The notes below the pieces were generated by a model. That model was not told the DNA's origin. It made no database searches and saw nothing but the letters and a program-made list of their open reading frames with translations. From Steroidobacter gossypii (GTDB lineage Bacteria; Pseudomonadota; Gammaproteobacteria; Steroidobacterales; Steroidobacteraceae): a stretch of 64,000 nt of DNA. Location: the NCBI RefSeq assembly GCF_016801985.1, contig NZ_JAEVLS010000001.1, positions 434,001-498,000 of the forward strand, given 5' to 3'. This document shows positions 1 through 8,837 of the stretch, in pieces. Position numbers and translations under genes: made by a program. The first letter of the stretch is position 1; every line of letters starts with the position of its first letter.

Positions 1-36
1 TGAACAGGAACAATAACATCAGGGAGATCAGCGGAA

Positions 37-2037
37 ATGAAGCGCAGTCTGGCAGCCGCATTGGCGGCGGCTTCACTATGTCAATGGATTTCATGGACAG
101 CGAGTGCGCAAGCTACGGAAGCAGCGCCGCCATCGGCGGCAGCGTTCGCGAGAGGAGCTGCGATGTCAGCCGTGGTGCTCAGCCCCAACGGCAAGCAGCT
201 TGCCTGGTTCGACAATCGGGAAGCCGGCCTCGCCGTGCAAGTCATCGATGTGTCGGCGAATGCGCAGCTGCAAGTCATGCGCCCGGGGCCGGGTGTGAAG
301 TTCCGCAGCCTCGACTGGGCCGACGACGACACGCTGCTGATCCACAGCACCTTTACGTATGTTCCAGCCCACGCGCCTCAGTACCAGCATGAGAGATACC
401 GCATCTCCGCGCTGAACGTGCGAACCGGCAAGAGCTTGGGTCTGCTGAACAACCAGGGCAGCCCGGCCGGTGCGGAACTGCTCGCCATACCCGTCGCGAA
501 TCCCAACAAGGTGGTGATGGCGAGTTGGGATTTTTCGCGAACCAACTATCGACAGGAACTCGGGTCACGCCTCAGCGGCGGGCGCAAGGACGCCGGCTTC
601 ACATATAACGTTTATGAAGTCGACATCACCACCGGCGAAGGCAAGCTGCTGAGCAAGGGCACACCCTGGACCACCGACTGGATCGTGAATGAGCAAGGCG
701 AGCCCATAGCCCGTACTGAATGGCTCGCTGACCGCAAGCGGTTCTCAGTGGTGCGCCGAGACGCTATCGGCTGGACGGAGATCTACAGCCTGGAGTCGGA
801 CAACCCGCCCGAGGCGAGATCGACCACCCAGGACGGAGCGATTCTGTTGGTCGGTGCGCTGGGGCGCGAACGTAGCGCGCTGTGGCGCCTGCCGATCGAA
901 GGCGGCGCACCTCAGGTGCTTGCGGCGAGTGAACAGTACGAGATCTCGGCGCTGGAATCCGATCCGTACACTCACCGTGTGCACGGCGCATGGCTTGGCG
1001 GCATCGATCCGACCATTCAATGGCTGGACGACAAAGCAGCCAAGCGCAACGAGGGGCTGCGCAAGACATTTGGTGGCTTGGATGCGCAACTGATCGGCCG
1101 CTCATCGGACTACACGCGCGCGCTCGTGTATGTAGCCGGATCGGGCAAGCCAGGCACGTATTACCTGATCGATTATAAACGAGGCGCAGCAGATATCGTC
1201 GGCGAGCTGTACCCGGAGCTGGCAAACGTAACGCTGGGCGAGGTTCGTTCCTTCAGCTACAAAGCGCGCGACGGATATGAGATCCCTGCCTATCTCACAT
1301 TGCCACCGGGCAAAGAAGCGAAACAACTGGCGTTGGTCGTTTTGCCTCACGGCGGACCGCAGTCTCGCGACACAGCGGACTTCGACTGGCAAACGCAATT
1401 TCTGGCGTCACGCGGCTACGCCGTCCTGCAACCGCAGTTCCGAGGCTCATCGGGTTTCGGTGTGGCCCATGCAAAAGCGGGGTTTCGTCAGTGGGGCGGA
1501 TTGATGCAGGACGACGTGACCGACGGCGTCAAAGTGCTCGTGGAACAAGGCCTGGCCGATCCGCGCCGCATCTGTATCGTCGGCGCGAGCTACGGTGGCT
1601 ATGCCGCTCTCGCGGGCGCGGCTTTCACGCCGGATTTATATGCATGCGCGGTCAGCATCAACGGCGTTTCCGATTTGCCGGCGATGCTCGGATACGAGCG
1701 CTCATGGGGCAAGGAATCGGATGCAGTGGCTTACTGGACCGATCATATTGGCGCGCCGACCGATGCGAATGTGATTGCGATGTCACCTGCGCGCGCCGCG
1801 GCTCGCATTCGCGCGCCAATCCTGTTGCTTCATGGCACTTCGGATTCCGTAGTGCCCATGGAACAAGCGCAGCTGATGGAAAACGCTCTGCGGTCGGCGG
1901 GTAAACAGGTCCGGTTCGTCGAACTGCCAAGCGAGGATCACTGGCTGTCACGCGGCGACTCTCGCTTTCGAGTGCTGACGGAGCTGGAGAAGTTCCTCTC
2001 GGAACATCTTGCGCCCAAGCTGCAAGGAGCGGACTGA
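37..2037 (+). CDS. Exported S9 family (prolyl oligopeptidase-like) peptidase
   Basis: A 666-residue protein with an N-terminal signal peptide of about 25 residues, cleaved near ASAQA, so it probably acts in the periplasm. Residues of roughly 40-400 look like the beta-propeller that gates S9 peptidases. The C-terminal part is an alpha/beta hydrolase with the nucleophile elbow GASYGG (Ser518), acid Asp603 in the HGTSDSVVP segment, and His635 in EDHW. The family hydrolyses short peptides, often after proline or at acylated N-termini; the substrate here cannot be read from sequence. The ATG is preceded by a GGGAG-type ribosome binding site. The gene converges on the EAL-GGDEF gene with a 10-base gap and no obvious hairpin between them. 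Catalytic residues and length are normal for the family. Confidence 0.9.
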   Translation: MKRSLAAALAAASLCQWISWTASAQATEAAPPSAAAFARGAAMSAVVLSPNGKQLAWFDNREAGLAVQVIDVSANAQLQVMRPGPGVKFRSLDWADDDTLLIHSTFTYVPAHAPQYQHERYRISALNVRTGKSLGLLNNQGSPAGAELLAIPVANPNKVVMASWDFSRTNYRQELGSRLSGGRKDAGFTYNVYEVDITTGEGKLLSKGTPWTTDWIVNEQGEPIARTEWLADRKRFSVVRRDAIGWTEIYSLESDNPPEARSTTQDGAILLVGALGRERSALWRLPIEGGAPQVLAASEQYEISALESDPYTHRVHGAWLGGIDPTIQWLDDKAAKRNEGLRKTFGGLDAQLIGRSSDYTRALVYVAGSGKPGTYYLIDYKRGAADIVGELYPELANVTLGEVRSFSYKARDGYEIPAYLTLPPGKEAKQLALVVLPHGGPQSRDTADFDWQTQFLASRGYAVLQPQFRGSSGFGVAHAKAGFRQWGGLMQDDVTDGVKVLVEQGLADPRRICIVGASYGGYAALAGAAFTPDLYACAVSINGVSDLPAMLGYERSWGKESDAVAYWTDHIGAPTDANVIAMSPARAAARIRAPILLLHGTSDSVVPMEQAQLMENALRSAGKQVRFVELPSEDHWLSRGDSRFRVLTELEKFLSEHLAPKLQGAD

Positions 2038-2047
2038 AACGCGCCCG

Positions 2048-3895
2048 TCAGGCGCTGGTCATCAGCTGCTCCATCGGCAGCATATCGGGCGGCGGCCGGC
2101 GAGCGGCGGCGAGCAGGTCGACGATGCGCTCGTCGCTGCGAAGTACGAAGCTGTTGCCGGTCTGCTGTTTGGCGTATTTCTTCACGTGCGCGAGCAGGTG
2201 AGCGACGGCGTCGGCGCTGGTCGCGCCCATGGTTTCCGAATCCAATGCGGCGACCGACAAAGTCAGCAGAGGGAACTTGCGCTGACGGCCGTCGCGATCA
2301 GTGGCGGTGATGGACTTGGCCGCGGCGTGCTCGGGTGAGTAAAAGTTCGCTACCGTCTCGGCGAACCGCTCCAGCACATTGACCACGCGCTCGCGCCAGT
2401 CGGCTGAGCGCATGAGGACCAGAAAATCGTCGCCGCCGACGTGGCCCACGAAATCCAGCCGCGCCGAAAAATGATTCTTGAGCAGCGCGGCCAGGTGCAG
2501 GATCACCTGATCGCCATGCGCATAGCCATACACGTCGTTGTAGGGCTTGAACGAATCCAGGTCGAAATATGCCGCGATGAAACGTTTGCGCGACTCGATG
2601 AGCTTGTCGACGGTGCTGCGAACCGCGGCGTTGCCGGGCAGCAGGGTCAGCGGATTGGAATGTTTCGCCGATTGCAACTGCTGCTCGGTGATCAGTCGAA
2701 GCACGTCGATGGTTTGCCCCAAGCCGTGATAGCGCCCGTCCTTGGTGATGACGAACTCTTCGGTGAGCCGCGGCCGGCCCTTCTGAGTCACCAGCCGACT
2801 GACCTGCTCCAGACGCAGCTGACCGTCGATCAGCAGCGTGGGCGATTCCATTACCGCCGTGACCGGCCTCTTGTTGAAAATCTCCGGATGCAGCGGCTTG
2901 GCAAGCAGATCGAACAGACGTTCGCGACGGACCACTCCCAGCGGCCGACCGTCCTGCACTACCGGAAAGCTAAGCTGTTCGGGAGTATCACGAAACAAAT
3001 CTGCGACTTCGGTGACGCGCATTTCCGGCGGCACGGGCGGCACATAAGTCGCGATGTGTTCAGCGCACAGCGCCGTGTGGGTCACGATGGAGCGATCCAG
3101 CGACTCCACCTGTTGTAGGGCCGCGCTGGGCGCCGTGCTCGGGCGGCCGAACAAATGACCTTGCAAACGATCCAGCCCGAGATCCACCAGTTCACGACAC
3201 TCGCGCTCGGTTTCCACGCCTTCGGCGATGACTCGACAGCCCATGGCGCGCCCCATATCGAGCATGGATCGCACGAACTCCAGCTTGGTCGCGTCGGCGT
3301 CGATGCCGGTGACGAAATAGCGATCGATCTTCACGTAGTCCGGCTTCAGCTCCGACCACGTGCGCAGTCCGGACGAGCCCGCGCCCAGATCGTCGATGGC
3401 GATAGCGCAACCGGCGGAGCGCAGGCGTTGCATGGCCGAGCGCAACCGGTCGTAGTCTTCCAGCAGACTTTCCTCGGTCAGCTCGATCACCACGCGATCG
3501 CTCGCCATGCCCTCGCTGCGCGCCAGTTCGACGAAGCGTTCGGCGAAATTCGGATGTTCGTAAATCGTGTCGGGCGACACATTGATGAACAATTGGCCGG
3601 CGGCGCGCGCAGCGACAAAACGTTTGAACGCGCTTTGCATGCACAGAAAATCGAGCTCGACCTTGAGGTCGGCGCGACGCGCGGCTTCGAACAGATTTTG
3701 CGGAGCGTGCAGCCAGCTGTCGGACGGGCCGCGAGTCAGCGCTTCATAGCCGCAGATGCCGCGCGAGCGCGGATCGACGATGGGCTGAAACAGGGTCGTG
3801 ATGCGCCCCTCGCGCATGACATCGGCAAGCTCCAACGCCGATGCGTCCAAACGGCGCAACCGTAGCGTCGGCGAGTCGGAGCGTGAGTCGGACAT
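2048..3895 (-). CDS. EAL-CBS-GGDEF cyclic-di-GMP protein
   Basis: A 615-residue soluble protein with no membrane segments. Domain order is EAL phosphodiesterase (about 25-265), a CBS pair (about 285-405) and GGDEF (about 420-590). The EAL residues needed for metal and c-di-GMP binding are all visible: Glu51 in EAL, Asn105, Glu138, Asp168-Asp169, Lys189, Glu225 and Gln245, so phosphodiesterase activity is expected. The GGDEF signature reads GGDDF (487-491), a conservative variant compatible with cyclase activity or GTP-binding regulation. CBS pairs usually sense adenine nucleotides, which suggests coupling of c-di-GMP turnover to energy state; this is inference. It lies downstream of rho on the same strand with 258 bases between them, and is probably transcribed on its own. 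Confidence 0.92.
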   Translation of the reverse strand: MSDSRSDSPTLRLRRLDASALELADVMREGRITTLFQPIVDPRSRGICGYEALTRGPSDSWLHAPQNLFEAARRADLKVELDFLCMQSAFKRFVAARAAGQLFINVSPDTIYEHPNFAERFVELARSEGMASDRVVIELTEESLLEDYDRLRSAMQRLRSAGCAIAIDDLGAGSSGLRTWSELKPDYVKIDRYFVTGIDADATKLEFVRSMLDMGRAMGCRVIAEGVETERECRELVDLGLDRLQGHLFGRPSTAPSAALQQVESLDRSIVTHTALCAEHIATYVPPVPPEMRVTEVADLFRDTPEQLSFPVVQDGRPLGVVRRERLFDLLAKPLHPEIFNKRPVTAVMESPTLLIDGQLRLEQVSRLVTQKGRPRLTEEFVITKDGRYHGLGQTIDVLRLITEQQLQSAKHSNPLTLLPGNAAVRSTVDKLIESRKRFIAAYFDLDSFKPYNDVYGYAHGDQVILHLAALLKNHFSARLDFVGHVGGDDFLVLMRSADWRERVVNVLERFAETVANFYSPEHAAAKSITATDRDGRQRKFPLLTLSVAALDSETMGATSADAVAHLLAHVKKYAKQQTGNSFVLRSDERIVDLLAAARRPPPDMLPMEQLMTSA

Positions 3896-4111
3896 GCGCG
3901 TGCGCCGGGTTGACCCGGCTTTCCCCGTGGATCCCTAGGGCTTGTGTTGCATACAACTTAAATAAGCTTGGGGAGGCCGAACAGCGAACGGCTTCGCATC
4001 GATGGCCGACGTCATCGATGTGTTCACCTAGGAATGTGAAATCTGTGATAGAGCGCACATCGGCCAGCCCCTCCGCGAGAGGTGGTACCGATGCGCGATC
4101 GCATGACGGCA

Positions 4112-4130
4112 TTGACCGCTGCTCGGTCAA
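4112..4130. repeat. Short inverted repeat downstream of rho
   Basis: TTGACCG and CGGTCAA form a perfect 7-base inverted repeat around a 5-base loop, 24 bases past the rho stop codon. There is no T-run, so it is not a classical intrinsic terminator. It could be a weak 3'-end hairpin or an operator for the downstream EAL-GGDEF gene. The rest of the 3896-4153 gap shows no gene. Confidence 0.3.
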
Positions 4131-4153
4131 CGCGCTTGCACCATCGCGTGGCG

Positions 4154-5644
4154 CTAGCGCTTCATCGCGTCGAAGAACTCGCCGTTGGTCTTGGTGTCCT
4201 TCATCTTGTCGATCAGGAACTCGATGGCCGCCAGCTCATCCATCGGGTGCAGCAGCTTGCGCAGGATCCAGATCTTCTGCAGCTCCTCGGCGGAAGTGAT
4301 CAGTTCCTCGCGGCGGGTGCCGGAGCGATTGATATTCACGGCCGGGAACACGCGCTTCTCGGACACGCGCCGATCCAGGTGGATTTCCGAGTTGCCGGTG
4401 CCTTTGAACTCCTCGTAGATCACGTCGTCCATGCGCGAGCCGGTGTCGATCAGGGCGGTCGCGAGAATGGTCAACGAGCCACCCTCTTCGATATTGCGAG
4501 CGGCGCCGAAGAAACGCTTCGGACGCTGCAGGGCGTTGGCGTCGACACCGCCGGTGAGCACCTTGCCGGAGCTCGGCACCACGGTGTTGTAAGCACGCGC
4601 GAGGCGGGTAATCGAGTCAAGCAGAATCACCACGTCGCGCTTGTGCTCGACCAGGCGCTTGGCCTTTTCGATCACCATTTCGGCGACCTGCACGTGGCGG
4701 GTGGCCGGCTCGTCGAACGTCGAGGACACCACTTCGCCGCGCACGGTGCGCGCCATTTCGGTGACTTCTTCCGGACGCTCGTCGATCAGCAGCACGATCA
4801 GATAAACATCGGGATGGTTCGAGGTGATGGAACTGGCGATGTTCTGCAACAGCATGGTCTTACCCGCTTTGGGCGGGGAGATGATCAGACCGCGCTGGCC
4901 CTTACCGATCGGCGCCACCAGATCGATGATGCGCGCGGTGAGGTCTTCACTCGAGCCGTTGCCACGCTCCAGCTTGAAGCGCTTGGTCGGATGCAGCGGC
5001 GTGAGATTCTCGAACAGCACCTTGTGCTTGGCGCCTTCCGGAGAATCGAAATTGATCTCGCCCACTTTCAACAGCGCGAAGTAGCGCTCGCCGTCCTTGG
5101 GCGGACGAATCAGACCGGAAATCGAGTCGCCGGTGCGCAGGTTGAAACGACGAATCTGGCTGGGGCTGACGTAGATGTCGTCGGGGCCGGCCAGATAGGA
5201 GCTGTCGGCGGAGCGCAGGAAGCCGAAGCCGTCCTGCAGGATCTCCAGCACGCCGTCGCCGTAGATATCCTCGCCACTGCGCGCGTGCGCCTTGAGGATG
5301 GAGAAGATGATGTCCTGCTTGCGCGAACGGGCCAGGTTCTCCAGCCCCATCTTCTGCGCGATCTCCACCAGCTCCGGCACCGGCTTCAGCTTCAGCTGAG
5401 TCAGGTTCATGGACTGGCGCGAGGCGGCCAGTTCCGCTGGGGAGATGACGCCGACGTCCTCGCCGTCGAACGCGTCGTCGAGCGGCAGGTCGTCGTGCTG
5501 CGGGCCTTCCCCACGATGATCGTTGTTGCCGCCGCGATTGCCGCGATTGCCGCGGTTGTCGTTGTTGCCGCGGTTGGAGCGGCCGCCGCCGCCACCTTTG
5601 TTGCCCGGGCGATTACGGGCCTGATTGCCGAGATAGCCTCTCAC
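4154..5644 (-). CDS. rho: Transcription termination factor Rho with glycine/arginine-rich N-terminal extension
   Basis: Hexameric RNA-dependent ATPase that terminates transcription. From Met79 (codon at 5408-5410) the protein reads as a normal 418-residue Rho: the MNLTQLK start, the RNA-binding cold-shock-like domain (about 125-200), P-loop PPKAGKT near 257-263, Walker B VVILLD near 338-343, and the Q/R-loop region. Before this lies a 78-residue extension rich in Gly, Asn and Arg, with repeated NRGN units and then an acidic stretch. The most upstream start is GTG at 5642-5644, which overlaps the trxA stop as GTGA and suggests translational coupling. The alternative is that translation starts at the ATG at 5410 and the extension is untranslated leader. 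The continuous low-complexity frame with no stop favours translation. The trxA-rho order is conserved in gammaproteobacteria. Confidence 0.95.
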   Translation of the reverse strand: MRGYLGNQARNRPGNKGGGGGRSNRGNNDNRGNRGNRGGNNDHRGEGPQHDDLPLDDAFDGEDVGVISPAELAASRQSMNLTQLKLKPVPELVEIAQKMGLENLARSRKQDIIFSILKAHARSGEDIYGDGVLEILQDGFGFLRSADSSYLAGPDDIYVSPSQIRRFNLRTGDSISGLIRPPKDGERYFALLKVGEINFDSPEGAKHKVLFENLTPLHPTKRFKLERGNGSSEDLTARIIDLVAPIGKGQRGLIISPPKAGKTMLLQNIASSITSNHPDVYLIVLLIDERPEEVTEMARTVRGEVVSSTFDEPATRHVQVAEMVIEKAKRLVEHKRDVVILLDSITRLARAYNTVVPSSGKVLTGGVDANALQRPKRFFGAARNIEEGGSLTILATALIDTGSRMDDVIYEEFKGTGNSEIHLDRRVSEKRVFPAVNINRSGTRREELITSAEELQKIWILRKLLHPMDELAAIEFLIDKMKDTKTNGEFFDAMKR

Positions 5645-5970
5645 AGTTTGCTGTCCAGAAATGCGGCCAGGTCTGATTTACGGAGGGCTCCCACCTTCTG
5701 GCCTTCGACCTGACCGTTCTTGAAGAGAATCAGGGTGGGAATGCCGCGCACGTTGAATCGCTGCGGCGTCTTGGGGTTCTCGTCGATGTTGAGCTTGGCG
5801 ATCGTGACCTTCTCTTTATATTCGGTCGCGATCTCGTTCAGCATGGGCGCGATCATCTTGCAGGGCCCGCACCATTCCGCCCAGAAGTCCAGCAGGACCG
5901 GGCCTTTGGCCTTGACGACGTCATCTTCAAAGCTGGCGTCGGTGACATGCACAATCGTCTCGCTGCTCAC
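5641..5970 (-). CDS. trxA: Thioredoxin 1
   Basis: A 109-residue cytosolic disulfide reductase, the same length as E. coli TrxA. The active site is WCGPC (Cys34, Cys37), followed by KMIAP, and the cis-proline loop RGIPTL is present. I chose the GTG start at 5968-5970 because it gives the canonical N-terminus ([10 protein letters not shown]) and has a GGAGAG ribosome binding site six bases upstream. The frame stays open to 6066, but that stretch has no thioredoxin similarity. The stop codon overlaps the first possible rho start by four bases. It diverges from rhlB, the same rhlB / trxA-rho arrangement as in E. coli. Confidence 0.97.
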   Translation of the reverse strand: MSSETIVHVTDASFEDDVVKAKGPVLLDFWAEWCGPCKMIAPMLNEIATEYKEKVTIAKLNIDENPKTPQRFNVRGIPTLILFKNGQVEGQKVGALRKSDLAAFLDSKL

Positions 5971-6517
5971 CAGAAACTCTCCGGGGGTGTGATGAATTGA
6001 GTGGAATGGACGGGTGGTGGTTATTGGGAATGGCAGTGACTCAAACCGGCGCCTAGGGCGATACATGGGTCCATGCGTGGGTCATGCGCGTGATGTTGGC
6101 GGCGAGCGCCGTACGGGTCGGCGAAATGACCGGGTGACTTGAGTGTGTCCGGTCGGGCACAATGCCCGGGCCTACTGACTTGATTGCGTTGGGCCAAACT
6201 CCATACGAAGGCCGCGTGAATGCTTGCGAAAAATCTGTGTGAGCGGTGCTCGTGCTCGAAGTAAGCCAGTCTGCTCGGTCTGCTCTTGACGATCGCTACT
6301 CGCGCCATCCGATCAAAGGGTCGCTTGAGTATCCCCTTGAGCACCCTCTCGAGTATCGCAATGGATACTCCAGCAAGGTTCATGACTTCGAGGGGCTTGG
6401 AGCCAGTGCTCCGTTCGGGGCAGGTGCGGATGAGTCCGCTTCGTTGAGGCTTATTAAAACCGGGTGCCTGCCAATTTGCAAGCGCCCCCCACTTATCCAA
6501 CAGGTAATTCATATCGA
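5971..6517. other. Divergent control region between trxA-rho and rhlB
   Basis: This 547-base stretch holds no gene I can support; open frames crossing it on both strands lack ribosome binding sites and family similarity. It must contain the promoters for trxA-rho (leftward) and rhlB (rightward). The notable feature is a cluster of related decamers of the type CTTGAGTATC between about 6325 and 6370, the last of which forms a perfect inverted repeat. I could not assign -35/-10 boxes with confidence. Confidence 0.6.
6351..6370. repeat. Inverted repeat GAGTATC-N6-GATACTC
   Basis: A perfect 7-base inverted repeat with a 6-base spacer, 148 bases upstream of the rhlB start. Related copies (TTGAGTATCC, TTGAGCACCC) lie immediately to the left. 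Spacing and symmetry suit a dimeric regulator's operator or a short hairpin; no T-run follows. Confidence 0.35.
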
Positions 6518-8023
6518 ATGGCTGATTCGCACTTAACCGAGCTGTCCTTTTCCAGCCTGCATCTGCCGGAAGCTTTGCAGAAGGGCCTTGCCGATGCCTC
6601 GTTCGAGCGTTGCACGCCCATCCAGGCGCAGACCCTGCCGCAGGCGCTGGCCGGCCTTGACGTGGCGGGGCAAGCGCAAACCGGAACGGGAAAAACCGCG
6701 GCATTTCTAGTGGCAATGTATGCGCGCCTGATGCGCGAACCGCCACCGGCGTCGCGCAGCTTGAATGCACCGCGGGCTTTGATCATCGCTCCAACGCGCG
6801 AGCTGGCGGTTCAGATCCATCGCGACGCCGAGGTGCTCGGCTCGCACACCGGTCTGCAACTCGGCCTCGCCTTCGGCGGCGTCGACTACGAAAAGCAGAA
6901 GCATCATCTCGAACGCGGCGTCGACATCCTGATGGGCACGCCCGGTCGCATCATCGATTTCGTGAAGCAACGGGTCATCGACCTGCGCTCGGTGCAGGTG
7001 CTGGTGCTGGACGAGGCCGATCGCATGTTCGATCTCGGCTTCATCGCCGACATCAGGTACATCCTGCGCCGACTGCCCGATCCGCAGGCGCGCTTGAACA
7101 TGCTGTTCTCCGCGACGCTGTCCCATCGCGTGCTCGAGCTCGCCTACGAGCATATGAACGAGCCCACGCTGGTGCGCATCGAGCCGGACAAGATGACCGT
7201 GGATCGCGTCCGTCAGGTGATCTACTACCCCTCCAACGACGAGAAACCGCGGCTGCTGGTGGGCTTGCTCAAGCACATGGATCCGCGACGCAGCATGGTG
7301 TTCGTCAACACACGGCGCGCAGCCGAGGAAATCGAATCTCTGTTGCGCTCGAACGGCATCAACGCCGAAGCGATTTCAGGTGACGTGCCTCAACGCAAGC
7401 GTCTGCGCATGCTTCGTGACTTTCACGAAGGCACGTTGGCTGTGCTGATCGGCACCGACGTCGCCTCGCGCGGTCTGCACATTCCCGATGTGAGTCACGT
7501 ATTCAACTACGACTTGCCGCAGGATCCGGAAGACTACGTTCACCGCATCGGGCGCACCGCGCGCGCCGGCACCGAAGGTGATGCAATCAGCTTCGGTTGC
7601 GAGGAGTACGTGATTTCCCTTCCGGACATCGAAGGCTACATCGGTCGCAAATTGCCGGTCGCAGCTGTCGCGAGCGAGATGCTGCCCGAAATCGTGAGTC
7701 CCGAACGCGTGCCACGACGTCACTTCGGCGGACATGGGGGCGGCCGAGGTAAAGGCAAGCCCGGTGGCAGCCGCAGCGGCGGTAATCGTAGCGGCGGCCG
7801 TCGCGGCGAGCGCCGTAGCGGCGGAGGTGGTGGCGGCGGTCATGCATCGCCCGCTCCGGCGCCGACCGAAACGCCACCTTCTGAAGTTTCAGCTGACCCG
7901 AGCGCCATCGGAACCAACGGCGAAAGCGCGCAGGAAGCGCCGCCGAGAAAAAGACGTCGCCGTCGTCGTAGCAAACGTTCGAATGGAACGAACCCTGCTC
8001 CGCCGGCGCCGGAAACGACCTGA
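6518..8023 (+). CDS. rhlB: DEAD-box ATP-dependent RNA helicase RhlB
   Basis: A 501-residue helicase. Visible motifs are the Q motif (CTPIQAQTLP), motif I AQTGTGKT (53-60), motif II DEAD (165-168), SAT, and motif VI HRIGRTARAG. In E. coli RhlB unwinds structured RNA for the RNase E degradosome; that partner lies outside this window. Residues from about 400 to the end form a disordered tail rich in Gly and Arg with RGG-like units, a Pro/Thr/Ala segment, and a final run of basic residues; such tails bind RNA or recruit partners. I chose the ATG at 6518, giving MADSHLTELSFSSL, over an in-frame ATG at 6464. The position divergent from trxA supports RhlB over other DEAD-box paralogs. The stop abuts the stop of the convergent phosphatase gene. 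Confidence 0.93.
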   Translation: MADSHLTELSFSSLHLPEALQKGLADASFERCTPIQAQTLPQALAGLDVAGQAQTGTGKTAAFLVAMYARLMREPPPASRSLNAPRALIIAPTRELAVQIHRDAEVLGSHTGLQLGLAFGGVDYEKQKHHLERGVDILMGTPGRIIDFVKQRVIDLRSVQVLVLDEADRMFDLGFIADIRYILRRLPDPQARLNMLFSATLSHRVLELAYEHMNEPTLVRIEPDKMTVDRVRQVIYYPSNDEKPRLLVGLLKHMDPRRSMVFVNTRRAAEEIESLLRSNGINAEAISGDVPQRKRLRMLRDFHEGTLAVLIGTDVASRGLHIPDVSHVFNYDLPQDPEDYVHRIGRTARAGTEGDAISFGCEEYVISLPDIEGYIGRKLPVAAVASEMLPEIVSPERVPRRHFGGHGGGRGKGKPGGSRSGGNRSGGRRGERRSGGGGGGGHASPAPAPTETPPSEVSADPSAIGTNGESAQEAPPRKRRRRRRSKRSNGTNPAPPAPETT

Positions 8024-8746
8024 TCAATCGGGTCGGTGGTCGCGCCCGCTGAGCTCTTCGAGCAGATGGCTCACCGCTTCCACCGACATGAATTCGGTCA
8101 CTTCGCGTTTGTCCATTCCGGTGTCGGGCTTGGAGATCGCGAAGATGTGCGCGATGCCGTGCTCACGCGCGGCTCTGAGCACACTGTGACTGTCGTCGAC
8201 GAATAACGTGCGAGCGGGATCGAACTGCAGCGCCGCCTGCAGCTGGCGCCAGAACTCCGGGTGTTCCTTGGGCACGCCGAAGCTGTGCGAGCTGAACACC
8301 ACGTCGAAATAATTCAGCAAGCCCGTCTGGGTCGCTTTCACTTTCAGGCTGTCACGATGCGCGTTGGTTACCAGCGCGATGCGCACGCCCTTGTGGCGTA
8401 ACGCGCGCAGAAATTGTTCCGCGCCAGGCAGGAAGCGCACGTGCTCGCGGATTTCGTGCTTCATGGCGGCGATGTCGAGCGACAACTGGCGCGACCAGAA
8501 ATCGGTGCAGTACCAGTCCAGCGTTCCCTGCGTGGTGGCGAACATCGGTCGCAACACCTCGCGCGCCCGCTCGACGCTCAGGCCGTGCCGGGCGGCGTAG
8601 CGCTCCGGAACCAGCTCCAGCCAGAAATAATTGTCAAATCGCAGGTCCAGCAAGGTGCCGTCCATGTCCAGCAAAACAGTATCGATCGCCTCCCAGTGCG
8701 CCAGGGAGGGGCCTGACCCGGCTGCGGAAATCAGTGAGCTGCTCAA
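8024..8746 (-). CDS. yrfG: HAD-superfamily nucleotidase, YrfG-like (GMP/IMP nucleotidase)
   Basis: About 240 residues from a proposed TTG start at 8744-8746. HAD motif I is DMDGT (nucleophile near residue 27), motif II is LVTNA, the lysine of motif III is in GVPKEHP, and motif IV is VDDS, so all catalytic elements are present. The segment TVLLDMDGTLLDLRFDNYFW is the hallmark of the E. coli YrfG family, which dephosphorylates GMP and IMP. The frame is open further upstream to 9046, but that part runs through the divergent DUF3301 gene and has no family similarity. The exact start is therefore the main uncertainty. The substrate assignment rests on family similarity alone. Confidence 0.85.
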   Translation of the reverse strand: MSSSLISAAGSGPSLAHWEAIDTVLLDMDGTLLDLRFDNYFWLELVPERYAARHGLSVERAREVLRPMFATTQGTLDWYCTDFWSRQLSLDIAAMKHEIREHVRFLPGAEQFLRALRHKGVRIALVTNAHRDSLKVKATQTGLLNYFDVVFSSHSFGVPKEHPEFWRQLQAALQFDPARTLFVDDSHSVLRAAREHGIAHIFAISKPDTGMDKREVTEFMSVEAVSHLLEELSGRDHRPD

Positions 8747-8837
8747 GTGAAATCTCGACTTCTTCGGAACGACGACGGCCGTATGATAAGGCAAGCTGTG
8801 CAGCGAACAGGCTCCTAGAGTCGGGAGACGAGGATCG

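Noticed and set aside
5971-6066. Longer N-terminus for thioredoxin
   Set aside because: Upstream codons are unlike any thioredoxin, and the GTG at 5970 has a good ribosome binding site and the right length.
6021-6770. Open frame leftward across the trxA/rhlB gap and into rhlB
   Set aside because: No ribosome binding site, no similarity, and it overlaps the start of rhlB; better read as non-coding control region.
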